A stretch of DNA of 64,000 nucleotides, taken from contig NC_134710.1 in assembly GCF_043290135.1 (NCBI RefSeq), positions 257,130,092-257,194,091 of the forward strand. Reading direction: 5' to 3'. The notes under the pieces were generated by a model. That model was given only the letters and a program-made list of their open reading frames with translations, made no database searches and was not told where the DNA came from. The stretch comes from Rhipicephalus microplus (taxonomy: Eukaryota; Arthropoda; Arachnida; Ixodida; Ixodidae). Shown in pieces: positions 12,901-27,900 of this stretch. Positions within the stretch are counted from its first letter, which is position 1; each line of letters starts with the position of its first letter. A program made the translations under genes and the position numbers.

Positions 12901-15900
12901 AGTTCATACCAGAAAATATCAGCTGCTTTCCCACTTCTATTTAAAAATTTGTGTGCTTATATAATCCTCACAGTCTAAAAATGAAAAATAAGCACCTAAG
13001 GCCTTCAAAGAAAAATGCTTTGCAAGAAAACATGCTTTAAACGAAGAATGCATAGTAAAACTGTGATGCCTCTCAACTGGTATGCACATACCTATAGCAA
13101 TGAAGCAGTTGGAAATTCACTATTTCTTCAAAAGGCCTGATCAGCAGTAAATGGCCAATAAACTTGTGGACTTCACACCTTTGCTTTCTGTTCACTGCAT
13201 GCATGCAGTTAGGGTGTAAAACACTTAAAAAATTTTTAAATGTGATAAAATCAATATCTAATCATAATGTGTGGTGTCACCTCACCCAGAGTCATCTATC
13301 TGAGAACTTCTGGTAATGCAAACTTTTTGATAATTCAAACAAAATTCAGAGGTCTTTTCGAGTTTGAATTAACGAGAGTCGACAGTATGTCACAAAATGA
13401 TGCATGGCTTCAAATGCTTTCACTGAACGCATAGAATCTATAGGCCACAAAATTGACTGGTAAAGTGTGTATTCTGGACAAAGAAAAGAAGCTTGCGTCA
13501 TGAACGCACCTGGAATCTAGGTACAGACGACTGCGCATACACTGATGGGATGCTTCTGAGAATGTACTCTTGCTGCCTACATCACGCACTTAGGCATACT
13601 TAAGTATGCTGTGCCTTTCTTTTGTCTTTTATTGCGAACAAGGCTCCCGTATTGAGTGCCGAAACGTCAGTAAACTGTGTTATACTGGTCGATGTATCCT
13701 TTTGCATTTACACTAAAAAACAACAATCATGCAGTGCCTTTTTTTTTATGCCTTTTCTGGCAGTCCACTGTAGCAGCAGCCGAAGAAGCGATATTTTAAG
13801 CTTTGGTCAATGGCAATGCTCATTTTTGTGATGGTCCCCCGACTGCTGTCGATTTCCATGACCTGGAGAGGTTTTTCAGAAATTCCCTGACTTTTTAGGT
13901 TTTCCAGGTTGGTAGATACCCTGTTATTAACAATGTTTAAGCGTAATTTCATTTTACTGTATCTAAAATGCATCAACATATAAAACATTCATCACTGAAA
14001 GTGGAAATTACCTTCAACGGTTCAGTAATATAACTAGGAAGCACGTGGCTGCCTTTATGTATCTTCTCTAACATATATAAATAAAGGCACCACAGAAACA
14101 GAGCACGACATTTGCAAAGTATACCCAAAAGACATAAAGTTAGCTAAATTACATTTGTCTTATATGTTACCCTGACAGCACTGGAGGTACAGCTGGATGC
14201 GAAAAATGCAGCAGGTGAGCCATCTTCATTGCAGGCATTCACTATAAGATTAACAGGACAAAGCAGAGCAGTAGCTGGCAGCTCTGGCACAATTATTGAA
14301 TGACTTGTACTCACCCTTGACATAAAAAAAAGGCCAGAAGATATTGTTATAGTAAACGCTTGATCATTCAGCTCTGTTGATGTAGAAAACGACTGATTTG
14401 GCTATGACATCTGATCCCCCTAAACATATGCATCACTAAGTGATGCTAGACGGACACTACTTCTGAAAAATATGAGTGCGCATCAAATAATTCAGAGGGT
14501 TTTTTGGCAGCTACGAAGGCTTGAAAATAAACATGAAAATAAAGCGAACGTAGAACAGAACTAAAACAGGACTACAACATTGCCATAAAAATGATCTTGC
14601 CTTGACTTAGAGTTGGAAAGGCACTTTTTTTGCATGTTAGACATCTCAGCGGTGCTATTTTCTCACTTTTTTTCAAGTTAGTGCATTATAGCTGTTTATT
14701 GAGGGATAATGCATTGAATTATGGCTCAATTATTCAGTTTTTTACTTGTAATTTTTCTTGTTAGCCCATATCATCACGCTCTTCGCTGATGGCAACACGG
14801 GTGAGGCAGCCCATGTACAAGGCAAGCGAGTTAACCCCCAAAATGGAGGTATCACTAGCCCTGAAGGACGCCAGACAAGATTCCATTAAGAACTGTGGCA
14901 TAAAAATAAGTGCACTGAGCATGAAAAGTCCCCCCCCCCCCCCAAGAAAAGGACCTTCAGGCATTTGAAGGTGGAAAAAAATTGGTACTCCACGAAAGCG
15001 GCTGAGAACAGCACTCCCCCCGAAGTTGGAAGAGGCCTTGCTCCGGCGAGTGGTCGATTCCCACAGCACGAATCTTTCATTGAGTGGTCCCTCCCTCATT
15101 GCCGAACAAGCAAAGGGGTTTGCAATGATACACATCTGATTCTTTCACCGCAACAGAAGAGTGGTGTGTGCATTTCATAGGGAAACACGGTCTTGTTTTC
15201 AGAACAGTGCATGTAGAGAAAGGAACAGTCATTGAAGACAAAAACTGGAAATGTGTGTAACTGTTACAGAACATCGCCACCTACAGCCTAATGATGTTTT
15301 TAAAACTGATGAAAAAGTACTATTCTCAAAGTCTTGCCAGACAAAGATGTGACCATGAAAGGGGAAAAGTGCATCAGCGGAAAATGGCACGTGGAATGAG
15401 TGACCATATTTTTAGCTACCGACAATAATTGAATGGAGCATTTGCCACTTCTCATAATTGAAAAGACTAAACAGCCACAGAGCTCCAAGAACATGTATGG
15501 CCCTCCAGAAGGAGGCACGGATGACATTAAAAATTTTTCAAGGCTGGTTGCAAAACTTCATCCTTTATTTACCGAGAATCGCGAAGTACTGTATTTACTT
15601 GCATAATTTACGCACCTTTTTCCACGATTTCGGGGCTCTGAGAAGGAGATGCGCAAATTACGCGGGGATTTTGTGAGCGCATAAGAAATATTGTGTCACA
15701 GTCCTAACGAGAGCAGCTTATGGATAAAAAAAAGAAAAAAATGAATTGGAGCACAAACGAAGTGTACTTGTCCGGGAGGGCCGCTGCCACCGCCCTTCCA
15801 AAGCGCACCGTTTTCGGTCCCGTTGAGCACCTTCGTTTGTCCCATTTTCTTGAAGCTCTTTCGACAATGCTGGGTGAAACTAGGTTCCACGACATGGCGA

Positions 15901-18900
15901 TACCAGAAGAACTAAGCATCCGCACATAACTGAAAAGGCCTCCTTCAATGGCAGTAAGCCTGCACTAGCAAGCGCTCACTCTTCTGCTTTCTCGCATATC
16001 AATCGCGCCGGTCGTCACGTTGAAGTACGTACTCTTGAAGTGCTTTGCGGTGGCACGCTTCCCGTTTACTTTGGCGAAGTTTAGAACAGCGAGGTTCAAT
16101 GGCGAGCATCAATTTATAACAGCGATCTTCAATGACAATTTCCTTGCGATGAACCGTGAAAACGCGTTGGCCGGGTGGCGAAACCTAAACTTCCGAAATC
16201 GACCACCTGTGCGTTGCAGCGAGAACGCAGAGAACGAGAACAGTTGGCGCGACAGGTCCTCGCATGCCTTCAATGCAATAAGTCATCTGTGCCGTAGCGT
16301 GAGCGTGCATTCTCGTCATTATCACGGTGGTAGAGATTGGAAGATAAGGGGAGGCAAATGCTCGAGCAGTTCCGACGACCCGTCAACAGGTTTGTGCTGG
16401 GGTGCGGTGTTCTAGGGACCCTAGTTTGGATGAAGTCCTCAGAAGACAGGACTTTGCATTGGCAGCCTGTTGAACTTAACTCATCTGTTCGGCGAGGCGC
16501 GCACCCGGCCGAGCATCGAAATGTCCAAAGGTGCGCGTGCCGGCGAGCTGGCTCTGGCGGGTAGAGAGCGCAAAATATGGGAGTATTTTTTTTTCCAAAC
16601 AGCTGGCAAAATATTAGGGGTGCGAAAATTATGCGAGGGTGCAAATTATGCGCGTAAATACAGTAGTTTTTAAGCCCTATAACTGCAATGCACATAATAG
16701 TGCTACCACAATGAACAACATTACCGTAGTTTTTTTACCACCAAACATGTCAGCCCTTCAACCTCCGGACATTTTAAAAATGAAATACAGTGCACATGTG
16801 TTGGAACATATTCCCCAGTGCCATAAAGTTTGCAATTAGTAAGACATGAGTCTTTTAAAGAAAGTTCACATTTTTTCTCACAATTGGAGAAGTACCACTA
16901 CTCATGTCATTGCTAACCTTTTTTTTTTGAACACACTGGCTTTATTGTGAGTGAACCTGTCGATGCCCTCGTGGCTGACGTGTCGCCTGACAAAAAATGC
17001 AGACGGTTGTCGGAACTTCAAACGCATTTTGCATGGTGCGATGACACTCACCAATTATAGTGGTATTATGGTGGTTTTGTTGCACCTCGCATCCCTATGA
17101 TGACTAAATTGTCAGGTATGAGCTCAGCAAAGAGAACAAAGATTCTGAGGAGAAAGAAGCGCTAACAGAGAAGAAGCCCTGGCTCTCTCAAAGTGGAAGC
17201 CATAGAGGCTCTCATGGTGCTATATTAAATATTGATTAGCCCTGCAAACAACATAAAAGTTGCTCAGCACATTGAGAGGTTTAAAAATGTAGTATATATA
17301 CATTGATTGCTGTGGGAAAGTAGTCACGCACCCATGATTACTTTGTGAAATAAAAGCACACGATGCATGTTTTTTTCTTTGTTTTGCTCATCCAATAATT
17401 CAAGTTGATTCAAAAACTTTCCTAGGTCGGAAAAAAAAATGTGAATTAACAGGCTTTTAATTATTTCGTTAAGTAATATGTGCATAGCATTGTATGTTGC
17501 TTGGTTCTGCAGTGTTTTAAATAGACTAAGTGACAGTCTCATATGAAATTATACATATCTTGTAACTATTGCTGTATAAACTGTCTGGTTTTTTACTTTG
17601 TTTCTCAAAGAAAAACACATGTAAAAGAACATTCTGTAAACAAGAATGCACAGATCATAGGTCTAATTTTACTAGACTGTGTACTACATACCTGAAAAGT
17701 TTGACACACAGAAACACAGAAAGTGTTCAAGTAAAAGACTGAAAATAAAAAAAAATATTAAACAGACCCTACGTTTTATAAAATTTGTTCTTTAGTGAAA
17801 AAACCTGATGAAGAAAGACTGTTCATGCAGACATCTAATTTATTAACTAAGATCTAGCTGATTCCACGTATAGGAGTAGCAATTCCCACTTCTCTCTTTT
17901 ACTATTATGGCAGATGTCACTTAGTGATCTTACAACAGAAGTGCTTTTTATAGATCTGAAGTCTTCTTACATTATTTTTTATGAGCACAAATAAATCATG
18001 TGCATCTGCTGTGAATATAATAATAAATATGCATAACTGTTTAACACCATGAAATGTAAATTGTTATACTGCTGAACTTTACGAACAACGTAGCTACACT
18101 GGCAAAATAGCAAAGTAGCAGCAAAAAAAAAAGGGGGGGGGGGGAAGGTTAGTGCACTGCAAGCATAAAAAGGGAAATCATGCAGTGATGACACAGCCTC
18201 AAAGCCAAAGGTGCCTCATTGGTCATGAGTGCACCCAAATAAATACACAGGCAAAGCAAAAGCCGGGCCGGTCATTGGCAAGCAAGCACGTATTGTTCCT
18301 TTGTTGTCTTTTTTTTTTTTAGAGCTTTAGTATGAGCAAGCAGAGATCACCTTTTACTTGCGTGGCAGAGAGAGAGAGAGCAGTGTGAGAGTGAGAGGCA
18401 GCGCGTTCTAGAGTTGCTCAAGTCCCAGCCCAGAGTCCCACCCCATGGGGGTGAGTGGCGACGGGTGCAACAAGCTTGGCAAGATCGGGGAGGGCAGCTC
18501 TAAGCGGAACTTCTGCAAAAATGGATGGGGACACACACATATGGGACCATTTGAAAATTAGCTTTGGTGATGGCTACAACATGTTGCAGTGGTAGTTCTG
18601 CATTCCCTTGGTTTACCGACAGATGGCATAGAAACCATCAGTCCATTTGCTACATCTCATCAGCTTCATGCAAGTGCTAAGAAAACTGTATGCCACAAGA
18701 ACAAAGTTATATTTTGGGACAAAGTGGTTAAATTGCATTAAAACTTTCACGAGCACTTCAAATTTTACAACTACACAGCCAGTTTCGAATCACAATAATC
18801 TGTAAGATACAAACAAACGAAGCAACAGTTATATTCAGCATCACTCATGAAATAGTCATACCCATATATGTTAAACTGAAGGAGAAGAGCAAAATAATTT

Positions 18901-21900
18901 GATACATAAATAATTCAAAATATTAAAAATATGCATATCTGAAGCTTGTCTAAAAGCTCTGCATATTTCGGACAGTCTCTTAATCCTTTCCCCACAGCAA
19001 ATCAGCTGGGCTCTGCCTTACTGTCTGTATTGCTCCTCCTGAAGAAAAGCTGGGCTTGTCCATGCTAAAACAAGCCCTCCTGCAGTGCTGCAGTCAAGCT
19101 ACTATTTATACACGCACATTTTGCTGATAACTGTCTTCTAAAAAAAGCTAAACAAGAAACAAAGAAAACATCTGTTTTCGGAATTTGGCCAGATTCTGAG
19201 GGTAACAAAGTGCAGGTACCATCTAATCATGAAGCAGCTGTTTGGTGAGGAGTCCTTGCACTCGCACATGAACCGCGTGTCACCGTATCCGAAGAGGGTA
19301 CCATGAATACCGCTCACCAGCGTCTCACTAGATCTGATGCCATGGCAGCAATGCATTGTATCAAAGTAGCCATGATAAGCTTTTTTCTTACGTCTAGTTT
19401 TCTCTAATATATTATTGCGATAGAAATTATATGGACGCCCTCGGCTGGATTTTGCCGCCGGCAGTTGCTGTCACTCACCGTATATGTATACGGATCTATA
19501 TATATGAAAACTCAAGAAAAAAAAATAAACAAAATAAAAACTCTGGCGTGCCGATTCGAACGTTCCACCTTTGAATTATGAGTGGGAGGCGTAATCCACT
19601 GAGCCACGATGGAGCACCTCCTCCAACAATTAAATGGCAAGCTATTTATATCTACCACTTACCGCAGGTGATGGGCATCTCGGGGGAAACTATCGTGTTT
19701 TCAGCATTACCAGCAAGATGGCGCAATGAGCGCGCGTCGCCACATTCCTTCTCCCACGCATACTTTGCCCCATGGAGAGAGAGAGCAGGGTGGACGCTAA
19801 CGCCCGCACTTATCTCGCGGTAGGAACGATCGCAAGTCCTTGCTGGCCTTGGTCTTTCACTGGAATGATTCTGTTATAGTCAACGGGCGCACAAAGGTCA
19901 TTGCAATTGTAGCACAGGCTCAGTTTATGAAAAGGGCGTGCTTTTCAGACTGAGATGCTTATTCGTGTTCATCTGTACCTGTGAGTACGTTTCACGTGTG
20001 AAAAACGCGGGGCACGTTTCGAGCTGCTTGCCATTTTGCGCGTGACCTTCCAATTTGTTGCTATCACTTTCATTGCTTTGCTTTGCCTTTGTGGCAAAGC
20101 TATGACTTTTTTAGTGGTCTTTACTGCATTAAACGGTCGCATTGTGTTGAAACTTATTAAGGAGGAACATGGCACTTTAATTCTTTATTTCTTGATCCAA
20201 TTTTGATGAAACTCAAATAGAGACCATATGAGTCCCTCACTATGGCATGCCTCATAAGCGCTACTATATTGCAGTTTTGGCAACTAAAACTTCAAAATTA
20301 AATTAGTTCAAATATTCATACGACAATGCAGCAGTGTTGCTGTCAAACAGTGTAATTAATATGAAGAACAGTGCAAGCTACAGAAAAGAAGTTTGCAGTG
20401 TATACCTCAAAGCACAAAGTACTTATGTTGTGAGCATCTTATTAACTCTTCAAACCGATGAATTTGCCTTAATGGGAAACACTGCTCCTAAAAAAAAAAA
20501 AAGTATTTATTAATTGATTTTTGCCAAACTTGGTGAGTTCGTGTATATTTGTGTGCTGTTTTCAAGTATGCAATTACTTTTTCATTATACTGATAACTAC
20601 TTTAAATATAAAATATTTCTTTTGTCTTTTGGGGAACAAGGTTTTTTGTGAAGTGAAAGATTTGCAAAGTAAATCAGCATATCAGAATTATCTGGAATTT
20701 GAACTGTGTGCAGTGCAATAAAACTGAATGTTCTAAATCCAGTTGAACAAAGGTTATGGTATGTTGAACATTTTTGAGTAAGTCACTTTCAAATTGGGAC
20801 TTCAATTGCAGATGTTCAACATACTAGAACGTTTTTCCTAATGAGTTCAGAACAACCATTTTTGTTGCACTACACACAGTTTAGATTCCAGATCATTGTG
20901 ATGAGTTGATTTACTTTGTAACCCTCCCAGTTTTCTTTAAATACTTCTTAATATACAGAAAAAATATTTGCATATTTGAAATCAGCACACAAATGTACAT
21001 AAACACACCAAGTTTCATAAAAAATAAGTTGATAAGTAAACTTTTTTTAAGACCAGTGTACCACATCGAGGCAACTTCATCAGTATGAAGAGTTAATAAG
21101 ATGCTTGCAACATGAGTACTTTGTGCTGTGAGGTATACACTGCCAACTTCTTTTACATGGCTTGCACTGCTCTTCATATGAATTGCACTGTTTGATAGCA
21201 ACCCTACTGCGTTGTAGCATGAATATTTAAACTAATTTAATTTTGAAGTTTTAGTTGCGAAAACTGCAATATAGTAGTATTTTCTAGACATGCCATAGTG
21301 GGGGACTCAAATGTGGTATCCCTGACCAGGTACTGAAACTGCCCCCATGCTTAGCAGCCACTAAAATGCCATGGTGAGTTGGTATGAATATTTTCTAGTA
21401 CCCATGTGTGCTTGGAACACTTAAAAGAATGACACTTGCAGCAGCGCAGGATAGTGCAGAGCTAGGTATTCTGAGCATATAGGTAAAAGAGCATTCGAGT
21501 ATGCGCTGTACAGTTCTACACTTTGACATGTGTTTTCGAAAGGGACATCACAAATGTTAAATCAAAAGAACAATTAGACATTTGCACGCTCAGCTGCATT
21601 CCAAAAAACACATACATAACTTCTACTTTTGTGCGTTGATAGAACTCATTTAGGAAACCTTAGCTTTTGCACTTAATAATAATATTATCTGAGGTTTTAC
21701 GTCCGAAAACCACGATATGATTATGATAGAGATGCCGTAGTGGGGGCTATGTGGAGCAGGGACCATCTGGTGCTCTTTAACGTGCACTGACATTGCACAG
21801 CACACGGGCCTCAATCATTTCGCCTCCATCGAAACGTGACCGCCACAGCCGGGATCGAACCCGCGACTTTTGGGTCAGCAGCCGAGCACCCTAGCCACTG

Positions 21901-24900
21901 CTCCATCGAAGCGGACTTGGCTCGTGCACTTGTACACCAAGTTAGATAGAATGGGTATAACATAACGGTATGCAAGGGCATGTACAGTAATTAAAATGAT
22001 GCCGCTCAGTGATTATAAAGCATTATGAGTATATATTGCAAGTCTCTGAGCCAAATTCAAACAAAATTACAGAAGAAAATGAATGCCTTCAAAGAGCATG
22101 GTAATGACAAGCAGAAAAAATCATGGCAGCTGCTTTAACGAAATCGGTGCTAGCAAATGTGGTAAACCAAGGAAATGCAATAAGGATTACACATAGAGAG
22201 TAGAACTATGTTGCACTGACAGCCCACATTCTACAATTATAAATAAACCTCCTGCCTAGACATAACTGAAAACACTGCAAAATCTAAACATGTCATCATC
22301 TGGTTTCCCTTTCTAAATCATCAAGCAGTGAATACCAAGAAAGTCAAATGCAAATTTTTAGTGTCTTATGAAATGGTCATCATAGATATGGCTAAGTCGT
22401 TGAGGAAAATGAAAAAATGAAAGAGCATCAAGTTCATCTATAGAAGTTGTCGGCAAACTTGACAATAAATAATGCCTGTCACCACACAATGGCACAAATA
22501 CAGTGAACTTCCACAGCCTGCTTTCATGACATCAGCCAATGTAATGATTCGCATGTCACCTGAAATCATGTGATATGAGCTAAATCACTGCTTGAATTTT
22601 TTGGACAAAGGGACCTTTATTATTTAGAAAATTATGATCTGGCATAATGTATTTCATGACAAATATGACAGAACAGTACAAACGTGCATTAAACCTTACT
22701 ATAAAGTGAGCTTGGCAGAAATGCAGTAGCTGTCAGGGACCAAGTGAGAGAAAGGAAGAAAATTTGGGATATGAAAATGTTTGTTACAATTGACATTAAT
22801 ATTAATATACAGACTCTGGTACACAGCGTTGAGCTTCATGATCAAAACCTAGTTTATTTAACTACTTTCTTACCATGAGGATATTGGCTGCTTTTTGTAT
22901 GTTTAAGTGAGAAATTTTTCACACAGCAACTTTAGAGTTTACAGTGATATAGCATCTCCAAATAAAAGCAAATTTACTTCAAATAAACTGCAATTTAAGC
23001 CAAGCTATTCTGTTTTTATAAAATCTGTAAGAAAAATTTTTCTTAAAAAAGAATATCTCTGGCAAAGCTTTTCTAATCAGACTTCCATATACACAGACAG
23101 TGTCAGGATTACTTGATATATTTTATTTAAAGAATTAACCACAGATTAGTTAATATTCAAGCCTTGGTTGGTAAAATGAAAAAAATTCAGAAAAGAATGA
23201 TTTACAGCATAGTTTTTTATATCTAAATGAGAAAACTGCTATATGCTCGTTTCAGAGATATGATTCAGGAAACAAACAGCAATTACAAAATGCATCATAA
23301 AAATGAAGAAGCCCATACACGTAACTGAAGTCCAAGCGAAAGTGTTGCTCAAGTGATCACTGCTCGAAAATTCCAAGAGATTACAGTAGGGGCCAAGTGG
23401 AACTGCTTCTTCTAGCTTTTTTTTTTCCTACTCCCCACACTGTCACTGTCGATGCCATCATGTAGCTCACATGTTCTTTAACCTTTGAGCTTGCATACTC
23501 TTTAAACATTCGTGCCAAGCAATGGAAATGCGAATTGTGCAGAAACAGCCACTATAGTTTGTGTGCAATAACAGCCATGGCACTAAATAACGAGTGCAGC
23601 AGTTTTTTTAAACAGCACTTTTAAAAACATCGTACAGCAGTGAAGTGCCATTGTAAGAGAAGAGTAAGAGTCAGTTGCAGTTTCACAATGAAAAATCACG
23701 TGACCATGAAACAGCTTACCTCAGCCTTCAAGTCAGACACCTTATCCTGAAGTTCTTTCACTTCTTCAGATTCGGTGCTGCCTCTCAGTTGACCAGCAGT
23801 AAGCAGCTCTTGATTCTTGAGGGGATGCAATGCGAACACAAGAAGAGTTAATTGCTAACATAAGATGACTTCCCTGCAATGTGACCTAGTGTGGAAAAGT
23901 GATCAGAATGCACAAAGTGAAACCCTTTACGTCAAAATGCACGGATGAGAGTGCATACACCGTTGGCATTGCTTCAGTCAGAAGAAGCCCAAATAGCTAC
24001 ATTGCATGCAGTCCTTAGAGGTGGGCAAGTTCTATCGATACTAGGGCTCCAGTGCCTTAGGTATACTCATTTTTGCTGCTGATTCATATTGTAGCAACGT
24101 CGACAACTGGGCTACTTGGCAAGTTTCCTCTAATAAACCTTTCAGTTACGAGTAAGCACTCATTTTGTCTCGTTCTTAGACTATGTTGTTTGCGCTGCTT
24201 TAATCATAATGTTTTGCCTTACATGCCCAGCCAAAGAAAGCAACACCTAAGAAAGTGCTGTACATGTTCTTCAATACACTAAGGGTGTAGTAGAGTACAC
24301 CCACCATAAGAGTCTTGCACTTTTTTTTGATGAAACAATACTGCAAGATGGCTGGTCACTCTACCGGTACTGACATTAACTGTCGTTAACAACATACACA
24401 CAGTTCAGTGACGTCCTGTTGCCTAAAAGGTCTCATACAGACACTTTCTGCAAAGTAAGACTATGCAAAGCATAGTGTAGTATAGTATGCATGTTATGGC
24501 TGATCACAATAAAAACTTTCTAATTTCCTTAATTTATATATCTTACTATGTACTTTTAGCAATATAGCATGCTACAGTGAAACCTCGTTAGACCGTAGTT
24601 GGCCGGGAATGACGTTTTGGTACGCATTAAGCGATGTACGAATTAACCGTCAGTGCCAGTTTAGCGGCTACTTACCGGTCAGAAAAGAAGGCCACAATCC
24701 TCACAAACACGCGCGCGCACACACGCCGGCACGCCAGCTTTATTTATGGACAGGCAGCAAAAAAATCTGTGATCTTCACTTGCCGCCGTGGTGGCCTTGC
24801 CTCGACGACGGCATCTTCGAAGTCGGTGAGGCCGCGAGCCAGCCGGTCCATTAGGCCACGCTTCTCGGCGAAGGCTCGCATCACAGTCACAGCACGCGCA

Positions 24901-27900
24901 GCTTCGGATAACGAGGGGCCGTCGTCCACTTCGACATCGCCCTCCTCCTCACTTTCGCTTGAATCGGGACGAGGTGCGATGGCGGCAACAATGTCGCTGT
25001 CGGAAAAGTCCGGGGATGTAAGGACGTCTCCGTCCACATCTCGGAAAGTGCCGAAGTTGAACTTGTCGACTCCCTCTCCTTGCCGCTCGAGCACCTCAAC
25101 AAGGAGGCTCTCGCAGTCTTCGGTGTCCTCACCATCCTCGTTATCCTCCATGTTCTCGTCGTTGCCTTCTTCTGGCATCTTGAATTGTGCTCGCGCGAAA
25201 CAGTTCCGTATCGTTGCAGGCTGCACCTGCATCCATGAGTGTGCAAGCAGGTGTATAGCACCCAGGAGGTCTATACTGTACGTTTTGGCACTCTCCATGG
25301 CGATCAACATCCGCCGCAAAAGATTTTTGCGGTAAATCTGTTTGACAGAGCGGATGATGCCCTGATCGAGGGGCTGGGCGAGCGCTGTCGTGTTGGGCGG
25401 CAAAAACAACAGCTTAATAGCCGACAGGTTACCCACATCGACATGCGCCGACGCATTGTCAAGCACTATCAAAATGCTCCTTTTCTTGGCAGCAAAACGG
25501 CGGTCCAGCTGGCGCACGTACTCCTCGAACAGCTGGGCTGTCATCCAGGCTTTTTTGTTGTGCTTGTAAACAACACCGGATGGCAGCCGAGCGCCTTTGA
25601 AGCACCGCGGGTTTCCATACTTGCCAATGACCATCAGTGGCAGCTTCTCACTACCGGTCATATTTACGCCAAAAGCGACCGATATGCGATTTTTGGCGTG
25701 TTTCCCGCCGGTGCACGTCTCATTTTTAAATGCCAATGTCCTATTTGGAAGAAGGCAATAAAAAAGTGCCGACTCATCAAAATTAAAAATGTCGGCGGCA
25801 TCGTAGGCTGTCAAGGCTTCCTGCAAAACGGTGTCCTGCCATTCAACAGCGCCTTCTTTGTCTGCTGCAGCAGCCTCACCACAAACAACCTTCCCCACGA
25901 TGCCGTAGCGGGCTTTAAACCGCGACAACCAGCCGTTGCTGCAGGCAAAACCGGGGCAGTTCAGCTGATCTGCGAAAGTTAGGGCTTTTTCGGTCAGAAG
26001 GGGTCCGCTAACCGGCAGGTTCATGCTCCGCGCCTTCTTCAGCCAGAGAAGCAGGGCCTTTTCCACTTCGGGATAAGCTGAGTCTCTCATGCGGCACCTC
26101 TTCAAATCGCTGTCTGTGCCTCCCGTCAACTTTTCGCGAGCGTTCCAAATTCCGCATACAGTAGTCAGCGGCAAGTTCTTATCGCGGGCTACCGCAGATT
26201 TCTTGGCCCCATTTTCAATAGTGCGAATGATTTCAAGTTTTTCCTTTACGCTCAAGACGTGGTACTTCGGCATAGTAAGAAGTTTTAGTGTGCGAATTTA
26301 ATCGCACCACTCGCGCACAACACAAGAATAAAAAAAACAACAAAAAAAAAAAACACAACACGCCGCACAAGAACGTAAGTAACGCAACACCACCACACCG
26401 CCGCCACGACCAACACTGCGGGAAAGTGAGGACTAACGACCGAATAAAGAAACGAGCTCAGCCTGGCTCGACGCTGTGGAGCCGTTGAGAATACGTACTT
26501 GGCTTGGATTGAAAGCGACAGCGAATTTGCACCCCCTACCGGGACCAGCAATCGAGAATTCCTAGGTTACCAAAAACCGATCTTGAAGGCCATGCTCTTG
26601 CACAATGGGATCGGCAACAGACGTACGCGCAAAAAATACGTCATCGTGGCCATGTTGTGACGTCACTATCGCTGGTGGTTGTTGTCCGATCGCCACATGG
26701 AGTGTATCGACCGTCTGTGCGCACGAAATTTTGCCGATTTTCGGCCTGTGCATGGATAAAGAGAACGAAAATAGTACGTACTAACCGTACATAACACCAC
26801 AAGCGACTACGGCTTAAGCGGTCAGCCAATACATGGGGTTCAATGGAGATAGGGCGGGGGATTCCTCGCTACTACGTATAAACCGCAGTTACATATTAAG
26901 CGGGTACGTATTAAAGAGGTTTGACTGTACACAGATGCGATGAAATTTACATGCTAAGTATGTCTTTGACCAACATAAAAATTTAGTTGGTTTCAGAATG
27001 TTTCAAAAGCCATGCGTCATTAATTTTTAAATTTTCCAGCTAGTCACAGCTGTACAGCTTAACAAAAATAAACCAAGCAAATGACAAGAACAAGATATTG
27101 ATAAAGCACTGCACTTAAACAAAAGACACAAAATTTAGTGCTTGAGTGTGTCTCATGTTTGCATAAGTGGGTGCATTGTTTGAGTTGGCTGCTTCATTAA
27201 TATCATGGCTCCTCACGTAGTCTATAAGTATTTATTAAGTAATGCCAAACAATCACCTTGATCTCAAGGGAGGAGATTTTCTGCTTCATTTCTGCAATAA
27301 TTTGGGTGTGCTCCACTTCACGGATCCGAGCATTCATCCTTTCTTCTTTCATCTACAACAAGCAGAAAAAAAATATATACAACCATGCCCACACACACAC
27401 AAAATACGTAAGAGATGAAAGCTATCTTACACTGGTATAACACACAAGATCATTTAGCCTTGCACACTCTCTTGCACTTTTTTCTTACAAATCCTCCTTT
27501 GAATAGACTTCAATGGTCGAAAGAACTTGCCTGTGATTCCAGGTTTGTGATCTTGCGTGCCTCATCTTGGACGAGAGAATGCAACTCGCGCTCCTTCTCA
27601 GAGACCTTGTCAGACATTTGCTCATACTTTGCGATCTCGTCAGCTTGACGGCGGATTTGGTTCAGGCTAACTTGATTCTGCAGTCATGGCAACAAATACA
27701 ACAAAAATGCTAAACGTGGTCATGATTGTTGGATGTTCCTACTTGCTTCAAGCTTTATTATTTGCTTTACTAACATCAGTCAAACAAAATATGTTTTGGG
27801 AGCCAATTTTTTAACATAAAGTAAATGGCAAGCTCCCTTATTGTGCCATTTTCTCTTGAGAAATCTCTTGTTTGTCTATTGTTGACCATTTCAAGTCTCC

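Larger units (their letters stand above)
9939..23719 (-). other. Evi5: last Evi5 intron, 13.8 kb
   Basis: The intron runs between the last two coding exons, phase 0. It holds the CAGGGTGTC inverted pair, a Tigger MITE, the decayed Tigger with its MITE, a SINE-like repeat, the 1.1 kb fold-back and a Ruka-like SINE. Stretches 9939-11214, 17451-19424 and 21918-23719 show nothing recognisable beyond A/T runs and a poly-G tract at 18136. Confidence 0.85.

Noticed and set aside
16020..16695. Overlapping ORFs of 131 and 141 residues
   Set aside because: They lie within the MITE 15587-16665 and lack any domain; GC-rich sequence explains the open frames.
19138..19356. Cys-rich minus-strand ORF (GYGDTRFMCECKDSSPNSCF)
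   Set aside because: Considered as an exon or retrocopy, but no family is recognised and there are no convincing splice sites or repeats of the pattern.
24634..25982. Plus-strand ORFs of 233 and 247 residues
   Set aside because: They are antisense shadows of the intact Tigger transposase.
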